Shown in pieces: positions 49,880-60,967 of a stretch of 64,000 nucleotides of DNA. The position numbers were made by a program, and so were the translations under genes. Source of the DNA: Schizochytrium sp. TIO01 (taxonomy: Eukaryota > Sar > Bigyra > Thraustochytrida > Thraustochytriidae); NCBI GenBank assembly GCA_004764695.1, contig SMSO01000014.1, forward strand, positions 509,148-573,147, given 5' to 3'. Numbering within the stretch: the stretch's first letter is position 1; every line of letters begins with the position of its first letter. The notes under the pieces are model-generated. The model saw only the letters and a list, made by a program, of their open reading frames with translations, searched no databases and was not told where the DNA came from.

Positions 49880-50358
49880 TTATAGCTGATCGTTTGTGTT
49901 GCTTTTTGGTGGGCGTGAGAATGGAAAACTGAAGATCGTTCGTTGCCCGAGTTGCTGGAACAGGAAGGAATTCTTTTCTTGAGCCTTGAAAAGTGACAGA
50001 AAAAGAAAAAGTGAAAAGGAAATATTACCTGGATGATGCTTTTTTTTTAAGATTTTACAGGAGAATTTGGGAATCCATTCCAGCAGAGATTGAATCTATA
50101 ATATCCTTGAAACAGCTTTGAGCGAATATCCTACGTCAAATACCTTCCAATGATATGCTCGCAGACTGGGTTCCCTTGCGTTTGTTGAGGAGCGCAAACG
50201 CCTAAAAAGCCGCCAAGGTGGGTGCGTAACAAATAAAAGAAAGCAAGCTTTTACTTCTCTATGTAAATAAGCAAGTTCTTTCATTTTTCTCTCTTTTTTA
50301 AAATAAATTAACTGACAGGGACCGGGTCCGATTCTGTTGGCAAAGACAAAATCAATCA

Positions 50359-50754
50359 CTAGGTCTCGAACTCAGGGAAACGCTGCTTCGGGGCGAAGTA
50401 TACGAGGGCATTCATCTTTTCAAATTTATCAGGGCTTCCGTCAACTCGCAAGTGAGGCTTCTCTTCCTTTGTGCTTGCAAAGGGGGTCTTAACGTGACCA
50501 GCATCCGCAATCTCAAGGAGCTCTCCGCGCACGTGCAGCTGGCAGCGTGTACAATCAAGCCGAGCAAAAAGGGTCCCTGAAGAAGAACAACAAGAATAGG
50601 AAGCTCAACCTAGGCAACGTTCAAGAGTAGCAAAGCGCTAAAAGAAGACAAATATCGCAGCAGAGCTAGGCTAGGCGCTTGGTTGTATAGGAGCGGAGAC
50701 GGCAATCGTCTCACTTGCAACGACATAGCTCTGTTCGCTTTTCATCACTACCAT
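50359..50754 (-). CDS. Small two-exon gene, unknown (85 aa)
   Basis: CDS is complement(50359..50576, 50715..50754). Exon 2 is open for 72 codons and strongly coding in character (LFARLDCTRCQLHVRGELLE, PHLRVDGSPDKFEKMNALVY, FAPKQRFPEFET, stop TAG). It follows a textbook acceptor: a pyrimidine-rich tract ending CTTCTTCAG at 50585-50577. An upstream ATG at 50754-50752 opens a 40-base exon ending GCAA|GTGAGA, whose phase fits exon 2; the intron would be 138 bp. Exon 1 is less certain than exon 2, because another ATG in a different frame lies 9 bases upstream. The CxxC and charged residues do not identify a family. The gene diverges from the ankyrin-SAM gene at 50955, sharing a 200-bp region. Confidence 0.55.
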
Positions 50755-50954
50755 AGGTGCCACCTTTGGGATTCATAAACAAATATATGTTTCTAGCTGC
50801 ATTCTGAGGGAGGGAAAGGAGTATCGCAGCAACAACAACCACGGCAACAATCACGATAACATCCACAACAATAACCAAGACAACGGTGCTCTGACACTTT
50901 CAGAATTGAGATTAGAATACTCGGGCTCGTGTGGCAGAACAAAGATTGGTCCCG
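50755..50954. promoter_or_regulatory. Divergent region between small two-exon gene and ankyrin-SAM gene
   Basis: 200 bp with CAA/ACA-rich sequence (50830-50880) ahead of the ankyrin gene. Probably both 5' UTRs and promoters. Confidence 0.4.
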
Positions 50955-52418
50955 ATGGCCTCCTCCATCATGGAGTACATTGAGGATGGCGATTTAGCTG
51001 CCGTGCAGCAGACGATCGCAGAAAACCCAGAGCTGATAAATGCTAGAATCTCATCGTCCGGAGGGACACCGTTGATGTACACACTATACAGTTCAAGTGA
51101 ATTTCACGCAGATATTGCCCAATGGCTCATTCGAGCAGGAGCAGATCTGGACATTCAGGATCGCAACGGCGATACTGCACTTATGCTTACTTCAACTCTT
51201 GGTGAGCCGGAGATTGCTCGCTTAATTGTGAGCAAGGGGGCTGATCTTGACCTTCAGAATGAGTTTGGTTCTACTGCTTTAATCGAGGCCTCACGCAACA
51301 AACAAGCAGAAATTGCTCAATTCCTAATTACTAAGGGTGCTGAGCTTAATTTCCAGGATCGTGATGGCAAATCTGTAATCATGTACGCAGCAGAATTAGG
51401 GCAGAGTGAAACTGTGGATATGCTTATTGCTGCAGGTGCAAGCATGGATTTACAAAGTAATGAAGGGTGGACTGCACTCATGTTTGCTTGTCGGTATGAC
51501 CATTTCGAGACAGCTGCTTTGTTGATCCAAAAGGGTGCTGACATCAATATTCAAGAACTGGGCGGCTGGAATGCTCTTCTGATTACATGTCGTTTCGAGC
51601 AGCCCGAGACTGCACAAATTCTAATTCAAAAGGGGGTTGATGTTGACGTGCTTGGTCCTGACGGCTGGACTGCTCTTATGTTTGCCACGCGATTCAATCA
51701 GCCGGAAACAGCTATCCTTTTGATTGAAAGTGGTGCTAGATTAGACATGCAAAATTTTGGCGGTTGGACGGCGCTTATGCTTGCTTCTCGGCACAACCAG
51801 CTCGACATTGTAGAGGCCCTCATCAAGAAGGGAGCCAGACTCGACACTCAGACCAAATCAGGCTGGACTGCATTGATGATGGCCTGCCAGCCCGTAGATC
51901 CAGTTCGTCACACGGGGGGCGACCTTATTAAGATTGTGAAGGCGTGCTGGGTGGGGGGTGCAGATTTGAATGCCAAGACGGACGATGGAAATGATGCTAT
52001 GGAGATTGCTGCCTTATCCGATCGAGAGGATATTGTTTCCTTTATAGAATTTGTACAGACTTCTGAGGTGGCCTTAGTTTTGCTGGAAGATATTGAGGCC
52101 CCAAGAGAGATGGTTGTTGCATTTTTTGACAATGATTACCTGACTATGGAGGACTGCGCTCGACTTACAGAGGATGACTTACAAAGCATTGGCATTAAAA
52201 TGACATTGCGCAAACGTGCGCTGCGAAGATTTCAAGGTATGCCAATCCCCCCGCGTTCATCGGTCACTCGCATGTCGCAGCATATGTCTGACCGCGTGAC
52301 ACAGATGTTTCAACGTGGATCAAAGACTGACCTAAGCCATGCTCGTGGTTGGCGGCGAATTTCATCTGGGTCCTCCATGCTCAGTTTCAGGCGGAACACC
52401 ACCACAAGCAACAACTGA
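50955..52418 (+). CDS. Ankyrin-repeat protein with C-terminal SAM domain (487 aa)
   Basis: First ATG of the frame at 50955; stop TGA 52416-52418. About eleven ankyrin repeats from residue 5 to about 365, with the regular core GWTALMxA...ETAxLLIxKGAD. The last full repeat carries a longer loop ending KACWVGGADLNAKTDDGNDA. A SAM domain follows at about 375-430 (FFDNDYLTMEDCARLTEDDL, QSIGIKMTLRKRALRRF). The tail is basic and Ser-rich (MSQHMSDRVTQMFQRGS). Ankyrin-SAM proteins are usually scaffolds, but no partner can be read from sequence. It shares order, loop and SAM domain with the gene at 60968-62494, a clear paralogue. One exon. Confidence 0.93.
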   Translation: MASSIMEYIEDGDLAAVQQTIAENPELINARISSSGGTPLMYTLYSSSEFHADIAQWLIRAGADLDIQDRNGDTALMLTSTLGEPEIARLIVSKGADLDLQNEFGSTALIEASRNKQAEIAQFLITKGAELNFQDRDGKSVIMYAAELGQSETVDMLIAAGASMDLQSNEGWTALMFACRYDHFETAALLIQKGADINIQELGGWNALLITCRFEQPETAQILIQKGVDVDVLGPDGWTALMFATRFNQPETAILLIESGARLDMQNFGGWTALMLASRHNQLDIVEALIKKGARLDTQTKSGWTALMMACQPVDPVRHTGGDLIKIVKACWVGGADLNAKTDDGNDAMEIAALSDREDIVSFIEFVQTSEVALVLLEDIEAPREMVVAFFDNDYLTMEDCARLTEDDLQSIGIKMTLRKRALRRFQGMPIPPRSSVTRMSQHMSDRVTQMFQRGSKTDLSHARGWRRISSGSSMLSFRRNTTTSNN

Positions 52419-53990
52419 CAGAAACAAGCAGAAATGCCTCAAAAGAGTGTTTCGATTGCTCTTTTGACGAATAATCTCTTGTGCATATTATGTCCTTCTG
52501 CTCGCCTCTTGCTTAGCTTACACAACTCTGCTCGAAGCTTGCATATTGTCTACCCCCCATTTGTTTTGTCCCGTGTTTGCTCAGCATTAGTACACTGCTG
52601 GGATTTACCTTTTACCTACATATGAAAACTATTAGACAATTCGTAGTACTACTATTACCACCATCTTCAAACCTAATTCAACTTTTCCATCTACTACTTT
52701 TACTTGATACCTGGTAGAGCACCAGTAGGTGATTTTGCTCTTCTTCATTGTCTTCTTGTTCGCATTTGCGGTGGAGTATCAGTAAACTAAGTAACTTATA
52801 TTTTTATTTGGTCATCGAGTTTTAACTTGGTTAACTTGGTAAGGGCCGAGCCAACTCAATCTTCTGCTGCAATCTTTCAGGTGATGCTCGGCGAGCACAG
52901 CCACGACGACCGACTGTGAATCTTGAACAATCTGCCATGTTTCTTTTATTAGTTTGTTTTGTTTTGTTTTGTTTTATTTGATAGAACTCTCAGGTCATAC
53001 TGGAAGTGCTCGCTTCGATTTAAGGATTTGTGCTCGTCCATTCAGCACCTAAGCACCTTGAGATGGCTAGCTAGTTTCTTTCAACCAATTCCTGACCTCT
53101 TTCTACTAGGAAGGTACCATCACGTCTGGAGCCTCCCTTCCCCCCTGGCGATGGACTACTTATTTTGGGATACCACGGCATTCCGAACAGCCTCTTCAGA
53201 AGTTTGTTTTGTAGCACCTACATTCATTTCAAGATCTACTTGAATGTGCCTAGTATCTGCTTTTTCACGTGCTGTTATTTTTGCACTCAAAGTGCTAACA
53301 CTGTTATCTCGTTATTAGCTTCCTGGAATACTCAGAGAGAAATAATGATGCTTCGGAAGAGCACTTGTTCTCGTTCTCTGGCCCGTGCTCTCGCTCGCAG
53401 ACAGCTGCGCTGTTGTCGCTGCAGCTGCTGCGTTCGAGTGCTCCGCCTGAGGCCAAGCTGCACGGGCCTCGCGATGCGAAGTCGATCGAAAACACACGCA
53501 CACCCTCGCTCACAACGCGGCGTCATCAATGATCAATGATCATCGTTCAAGTTGAAGGTGTTGGTCATGGTAAGATTCACGCGCACACCAGGCAGCAAAG
53601 TATGCATTTAATGGCATGGAAGAAAGCGACTCGTTGACGGTCGGCAATGATCATGACTAACTTTCTCGAGAATGCTGCAAATGGGTGCACAGCGGCCGCA
53701 CTCAAGCAAGCAAGTAAGCAAGCAGCAGGCAAGCGCAGAAGTATTGTGGTGTATTGGGGAGACAGGTGCATGGCGATGAAAGCAGGGAATTTGTCAAATT
53801 GCCAAGAACGACTCGATTCAGATGACTCGCTCGTTGCCTGGATGTCGAGCCCAGAAGCTCAGCTGGTTCGATGACGAACAGCAGATGCGACGAAGCGCGT
53901 AGAAGCTATTGTTGTTAGATAGATGCGCTGACACCGACGTTTCGAGCTCGCTGAGTCGAATTACAAAATGGCTATGAACGAATCTGCATT

Positions 53991-54040
53991 CAACTCAACT
54001 CAACTCAACTCAACTCAACTCAACTCAACTCAACTCAACT
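53991..54040. repeat. (CAACT)10 pentanucleotide repeat
   Basis: Ten perfect copies, followed by one imperfect copy. Confidence 0.97.
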
Positions 54041-54807
54041 CAGCTCAATGCTGTGCAATGCAGTGCCATTGCCTTGCATTCATTGCGTGGGATTGCGTGG
54101 CCACAGAAAGAAAGCTGCTCAGCTCTTGAGATGGCCAGATCGCCATAGGTGAATCTGCAGTCTGGGCATTCATTCGCAGAGATGGTTCCCGCAGGATGGC
54201 CGTGCCTCGCTCGCTCGCCCGCTCGCTCGCTCAGAGGTTTGACTGGGAGGAGCGTTTGTAACTCTGCTCTTGTGCTAGCGCTCGCTGTTGATGGCGCGAA
54301 TGTGCGCAATGGCGGCTCCAACGAAGTTTCATGTTCAGGAACTAGTTTGCCACTAAGCTCCTGAACTCACTCGAGATCGATCGATCCATCGATTCGTCAC
54401 GCGCTCGCTCGCAGCACGTTTTCATGCGCTCGTTTGCAACGAGGCCACTGACCGCCCGGAGAGAGCTGCAGCGATGGGTCGATATCAACTTCGATCGCTC
54501 GGTCTGGAGCACCCTCGTCGCGAGGGGAGATTCGTCGGTCTCACGAATGGCGTAGTTTCTGCCGTCGAAGGCGAAGGTCTTGGCGAAGGAATGCAGGTGC
54601 CTAGGTAGCTAGGCAGGTCCTGCTCGCAAGCAACTGAGCAGAGCACGGACTGCGGTTCGATGCGCAGAAGCATCTCGATTGCTCTGAGATCGTCCAACCT
54701 TGCAACCGAAGGCGAGCGAGTGATGCATGAACGCCCGCCTCGACGGCCCATGAACGGCCCACCTTTGTGCAATCGAGGACGCCAGCAAATTGCGATCGAG
54801 ACCATGC

Positions 54808-54830
54808 CATGTCATGTCATGTCATGTCAT
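54808..54830. repeat. (CATGT)n pentanucleotide repeat
   Basis: Four and a half perfect copies; each contains an NlaIII-type CATG palindrome. Confidence 0.95.
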
Positions 54831-55030
54831 GGGAACACCGCTCTCCAAAAGTTCTTCAAGAAGATGCCCAAGGAGCTCGACTTCGCGCAGGGCTGCGTTT
54901 GTCTCCCTGGCCAGGGCTTGACTTGAATTGGGAAAGTGTAGAAGAAGAAGAATACGCAGCACAAAGTAAACTCGCAAGTCGCCGTCGTCGTCGTCGCTGA
55001 TTAGCTTGAGATTTGAGACGCAAGACGATC

Positions 55031-55160
55031 ATGAGAGAACTCAATGAGAGAACTCAATGTGGGAATCAGATAAGAGAATCAGATGAGAGAACTCATGATG
55101 AGAGAACTCACGATGAGAGAATCAGATGAGAGAATCAGATAAGAGAACTCAGATGAGAGA
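55031..55160. repeat. Degenerate 15-16 bp tandem repeat (GAGAGAAYCAGATGA type)
   Basis: About eight copies of two alternating variants, GAGAGAACTCAATGA and GAGAATCAGATGA. Confidence 0.9.
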
Positions 55161-57055
55161 GACAGAACTGAGACGTGGACCCATGAACCGTTTGTAAGAG
55201 GTGAGGAATGAGGGTAGTCTCGATGAAAACAACGAAACAACTGATTAGCTGACTGTTTGCCAATTGGCTCTGAGCCGCTTCAAGTCTTCTGCGAGGTACT
55301 TGCTAATCGAGCTCAACGATACTGCCACGAGAGCTCGACTTTATGTCAGTTCCGGACGCCCCGCGAAGCGCCTCGCGCCGAATCGCAAAGTAGTTTCTAG
55401 TAGGTACTATTTTGCGACTATGAATGATTCGTGCAGACTAAGCTTTGGCACAGTCTCTTCTTTAGAAAGAAATACTTATTTGTAAACATAAACCCATAAA
55501 CTTGAGCTTAAAGAAATAATAAAAACCTTTTTTAATTAAAAATAAATAAATAATAATCAATAGAAACTACGAAAAGAATAAGCCATAAATAACTTATTTA
55601 TCATGTGATTGGCCCTGATCTATTATACTCATATAGTTCTTTGTATGATTTCCGGGCTGTTTCATTGTGGGCAGCCAAAAAAACAAACTAATGAAGAGCA
55701 AGCGGGCGTGAGGATCAGAAGTGTTAAGGATAAAGGCACCACGCCGTCGGGAGGATCTTGAATCGCTCGGGCGGAGAGCGCTAAGAGAACTTAATTAGTT
55801 AGCAGGGAAACTAAGAATGGATCGATGAATGAAGAACTTGAAGAAACTCGAGAACTAATTTTGTGCTAAGCAGTGCTCATGGTCATTCGAGACTACCCGC
55901 GAAACGTGCGAGCTGAACTGTACACCTTGCAGTTGATATGATTTAGTGAATATTGAAAACGGCAGTGCTACGAAGAAATAGAGGGAGAAAATTACGGATG
56001 TTTTCTTCTTCCTTTTCCCCTTTTTCACTTACTTTATTATTAGCAAGAAAGAAAATTTATAGAATATTTGAAATAAAGAATAAAAATTGAAATCAGAGAA
56101 TTGATCATTGCGAAGCAGCTGGTCACGAGGAGCCGGGGCTAGTAATGGACTCGTGCACAGTGCAGAAACAGTAGGTTTAAACATGTATGTATCGGTCTTC
56201 GCGAGAGCTTCGTTGAAGTTAACTCGTTGGGTTATACAATTTACTTTCCACTCCGAAGATTACATTTTTAGTCCTTGCCGTGTAAAAAAGAAGCAACAAA
56301 TAAATAAATGTAATAGCCACGGCTAGCTAGGCCTGGATTGAATGAGATGACTGAGCTATTTATCGCCACGATCCTTTAAAAGCTGATCGATGTCACTCCG
56401 TGGCAGCAGAAACAGAATCGCACTGAAGTTCGGTGCAGCGGTAGTATCTATTGCATTTCCTGGATCGCGATCCTCCAATAACTGCACTGATGTTGCTCTC
56501 GCTTTGAGTGAAGGAAGTCATCAAATTACTTGCCTTTTCTTGCTTTCTTTTTTAATTAAAATCATCCATATATCTCATGATATATATGACAGTATTCTAA
56601 GTTTTAATAGAGAAAATGTTTTTTGAATAGAAATAGTTATGAGTGAGCCCTCAAGAGTTGAAGGCCGCCTCGAGAATTGCTCTTGCGTCCCTGAAGATCC
56701 TGGAGCTTTCGATACGTCCTCGTTATGTACAGAAGCAAAGGACTCTTGATAGGTCTGAAGCCCTCGAAAGCCGCTTCGATTCACGGATGAATTTTCAGCC
56801 TCTCGATGGAGGAGAACATCGATGAATTCTGCCTCAGCTCATGGAAAACATCGGGCAAGTTGTTGGTTATTCTTTTGCAGATTATATCCAGCAAAGCAAT
56901 GAGGACCAGCAAACAGGCAGGAAAGATAAGTTTCTTGGAGTTTGAGGCGATCGTAGACCAGAAGTTGAGGTTGATCATGGTGGTGGGTCGGGATGTTTCC
57001 GTCGGCCTTGCCGTAAACTAAGTCAGACAAGTTAATAGTTAATTTAAACATGAAA

Positions 57056-57114
57056 TAAACAAACAAACAAACAAACAAAAATTATTAATTAATTAATTAA
57101 TTAATTAATTAATT
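57056..57114. repeat. Adjacent (AAAC)n and (ATTA)n microsatellites
   Basis: About six AAAC units (57056-57078) are followed directly by about eight ATTA units (57081-57114). Confidence 0.95.
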
Positions 57115-60100
57115 TTAATTTTAGAAAAGCAAAAACGAAAGCAGGGACCGAAAAGGTGCTGCTGGGAGGCAGTGGAGAAGAGCGCAAATACCCGCTTCAA
57201 ATGGCCATTGCAATTGCATTCATCTGGTCAGAGATGTGCTCGCAAATTTGAAGTCAAGATCGAGTGGGACCTCGGACTTAAGGAGCCTTTAAATGCGAGA
57301 AGAAGAAGAACTCAGCTTCTTTGCTGATACGACTGCATCTTGTAATGCAACGAAAGCAGAAAGTTGCAGACTAGATATCTCGGAAATAGAGAGTAGCTGA
57401 TTCAATCAAATGGAACTCCTTTCCATCAAATTTGGCCTCGGGCAAAACGATTGAAGTTTGATTTTTCGACGTGCCATTGCCAAACACCACCAGTGGATTT
57501 TGCAAATCAGGGAGGTTGCGGTCTGGGTCGCTTGCCTCTAACTTTAACGCAACTGGTTTCAGAAAGAATAGAACACATCATCAACATTTGCATGCTGTTG
57601 TTGAAGATGTGGCTAATACAAACAGAAACTGCAGTGCAACAATCTTATGGTCAATGGAACATGAGATTATATTGTATAATCCTACGGAAGTGCCGGCTTT
57701 TGGCAACAATGTAGATTAACCCCGACCTGACCATGGCTCTCTTGTAATAGTAATGACTAACATTGACTCCAAGAAACTCCTGCAAATGACCCAATTTTTA
57801 ATTCTTTCGTTTCTGATCCATTTTCCCGCCGATGCCAATGATCCACAGTTCCTACGAACTATCTTCTAACTCATTGAACGTGACAAAGTCTGCTTTGTCA
57901 TATACGCCACATAGATGACATAGATACGTATCGGTTATTGAGGAAATAAAGTTATTCGGCTCTTCAGTATTGGCTACTGTTACGAGACCCCCAACTTTCA
58001 TAGAGGCCCATAGGACTGATAGGGTGAGCAGCTCGCGGACTTCTCATTTATGTTGCCGCATCTATTTCAAAGTCTTTCGCAAAGCCGATCATACTAGGTT
58101 TCCACACAGGGTCTGTTGGAAAGCTCTATTTTCACAATTGCTAAGGGAAGATGGCACGACCATAGTGCGCAGTCTCATAAGCGAAGCAGCATAATCCTCT
58201 AAACTAAGATAACCTGTGCTGTTTGTGGTCAATCTATTTGACTCTTTTAAAGCCGGATCTGAGCTCCTAATACCCAATCCGGACTGTTAACCAACGCCTA
58301 AAGACTTGTGATTAGTGCTTCAGATCCTTCAGCAAAAGCTAAAAGCTTGCTTGTTTCGATATGATTGATTGGCGTGAAATATCATCATATCGTCGTTGCT
58401 TCTTAGAGGAGTGACGAAACAAACTCAAGAATCAGTCCATGGCTCTATCTGGAACATCGCTAGATGGGCACCCAAGCCGGCGTTCGAAGATCTTTTCTTC
58501 TTTGTCACCACTAAAGAAAGACTATTGAAAATGTATAGTTTCTATCGTCGACAGTGCTCGGATCTAAATCCCTGAGTACTTGCGAAAGCCCCGTCTGTTC
58601 AATCCAAAGCTTATCAATATGTTGGTGCACATTCTCTAAAGCGGCAGTTCTCATCAAGTAGGACGATTGGCCTGGAAAGCTGAGCATTCTTTAGATGTGT
58701 GACATTTCATTGCGGGTAGATGAACTGGTTGTGGACTCGAGCAAGTCTTCATTTCGTACTCCGGTAGACTACGTACGAGGCTGCTCAAGTGAGGTCCGCC
58801 CCAACTAGACCCCTCACAGCCCTGGCAATTGTCTGTGCAGGTCTACTCATTGTCGACCTCGAACAATTTTGGACTTTGCTGTTGAGATGTCTGATGCAAT
58901 GCTCCATCATACAAAATTGTAGCAACTCGTGGCTTCTAAAAATAGAAAAAAGTATTTGCTATAGTACATGAGATAAAAAGAAGAAGAAGGAAACAATATT
59001 TGAATAGAATATCTAATGCTTTCATGTGTCTAATAAGTTGGCGTGGGTAGTGTTGTAATATGAAAATTCCAACATGAGTGAGTGTTTAAGATCGAGAGAC
59101 AGAAAATATAACATTTTATCATGCAAGGCTGGTGGAAAACACATCTTGTTGCTTTCCTCGCGAATTTATTATTTTATTTTAATTTAGATATACAGGATAT
59201 TTTGAAATATCATATTGCGTTACCAAAAAAACACAGTTCATTGCGTTCGAACCCAACAAAAATGTTATGGAAAGCCATCACGGGTATCTCAATCCACATG
59301 AGACTTTACAAAGTACTGTGTATGGGGTAAAAACTTGGGGCTGTTTGTGAAATAGTTTCAAATGAAGCGCCCGCAACGGCACCAGGAATAAACCTCTCGA
59401 TTCCGTTTCCTATATAAAATGAAACGCACAACCTCTAGAGAACTAAAACGTAAGATTGGGTCTGCTCGAAACACTAGCCTTGTCAGCGAAAAAGCAAACA
59501 CAGCATCCGAACCCTGGTTTTTCGGGAGATTGCTATAAGTTCAATTATAATCAATAGGTATCTTTTATTTTATTCTGATATTTTATTATTTCAAGTTTTA
59601 AAATACATTTAAAACGTTTTTCATTTTAAACATGCTAAAATTAATTTCATTCGAAAAAGGTACTTGTTTTTTAAAATGCCTTGAAAATAGTAACAACATG
59701 GATTTTCATCGTTGTTAACAATGAATCGTTGAGGCCCTCATGCAAAGGGAGGACAATCAAAGAAATAGAAGCCCTCAATGGTTCCTTCAATTACTTCAAT
59801 TTATAGATACACAAAGAAGAAACTAAATGATTTAATCAATTAATCAATGGACCGGAGGCGAAGAACTGACCTGAATGAGAATGCAGACCCGAAGAACCAA
59901 ATCGAAGAACGAAGAACGGCGATGGCGAAGCGGAGTTATTCGTTTGGGACTTCTGAGTGTCGAGAATAAGCTCGTTCGTACAACGATCCCTTTGACATGC
60001 AGGATGACATGCATGTTTCGCCAGAGCCTTCGTGGCAGAACCAAGAACTAGAATAAGGAGACGAGTAAGCAGCGACGTATTTTCGATTGAGTTTCCTGAT

Positions 60101-60589
60101 GGATTGAATGGCCAATTAATTGAATGAGGGATTGAGAATTCGTCGAGTGATGATCTGAGGGAACTTCAAAAAGAGGGCGCTCTGCCGGAGCAGGATGGAA
60201 GGCGGCTAGATAGATAGTGAGCTAGCTACAGATATTGCTAGCTAGCTTTAGGCGAGCGAGCGAGTGAAGAATAAACAAAGTTAGGAATTATAAGTTAGTT
60301 TAGTTGGTTGAAAGTTTCACATAAGTTAGAAAAATAAATAAAATATTTGGCAGGAATTAAATGTGATTAAGCAAAATTATTATTTTTAAATTTAAAAAAA
60401 AAAAAGTGAATAGAAAAATTAAGTCCTTCTATAAGGGAAGCATGCGCACCTGTTCTTTCGTTGGAGTGGTTTTTCGAGGAGATATGAAGAGAAGAAGCAG
60501 CAAAAGGATATTGGAGGCGGAAGCGGTGGAATTGGTGGAAAAAGAACTAGTTGCAGATATGCCTAAGGGTCTGGCATTTTATCTATTTC

Positions 60590-60620
60590 TTATTTGTTAT
60601 TTGTTATTTGTTATTTGTTA
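60590..60620. repeat. (TTATTTG)n heptanucleotide repeat
   Basis: About four and a half copies. It lies in an open frame starting near 60406 that otherwise has no recognisable content. Confidence 0.93.
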
Positions 60621-60967
60621 TGCTTTTTAAACTAGGTGGCATTAGGAGTACCATGGTTTGTCCTAACTAGGAGTAAAGTGGGTTTTGTTAGCTAGAATTG
60701 TTTAGCTTTAGTTAGTTTCCGTGGGAAAAGTTTTTGATATTGGAAATAACAATGAAACAGAAACAAATTGCGATTCGTTCGCATTTGAGTTCGAAGCAAA
60801 TCCCAAACGAGGGAAGGAACTGCAAGAGCTGTCGGGGCAAGGCACTTAGGCAGACAGCAGCCGTGGATTGAAGAGAGAGGATACGTCGATGAAAAGCTAG
60901 CCTACGAGAGAAGCGGAGCGACAACGGGAAAGTGGGCTGTATAGAAGAGTTTAAAGTCTTAGAAAGG

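Larger units (their letters stand above)
47308..50358. other. Intergenic, with several weak small ORFs
   Basis: T-rich REI1 3' flank to about 48060, then mixed composition. Three short frames with host-like codon choice are listed separately with low confidence. At 48640-48930 both strands stay open, and I cannot decide between them. Confidence 0.5.
52419..60967. other. 8.5-kb repeat-rich intergenic region
   Basis: No confident gene. The 53.3-55.4 kb part is GC-richer and packed with short tandem repeats (listed separately) and CTCG/CGAG-rich runs. Many chance ORFs overlap on both strands there. A protein-like frame occurs at 57471-57719 (plus; THHQHLHAVVEDVANTNRNC) with decayed frames after it, possibly an old relic. 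Beyond 58900 the DNA is AT-rich and featureless. Confidence 0.5.

Noticed and set aside
50362-50400. tRNA-like GGTCTCGAACTCAGGG stretch
   Set aside because: It lies inside the coding exon of the small two-exon gene and no cloverleaf can be drawn. I found no convincing tRNA elsewhere in the window.
57471-58194. Frames suggestive of a decayed mobile element
   Set aside because: Only short stretches survive and no diagnostic motif (integrase, reverse transcriptase or transposase) is seen.
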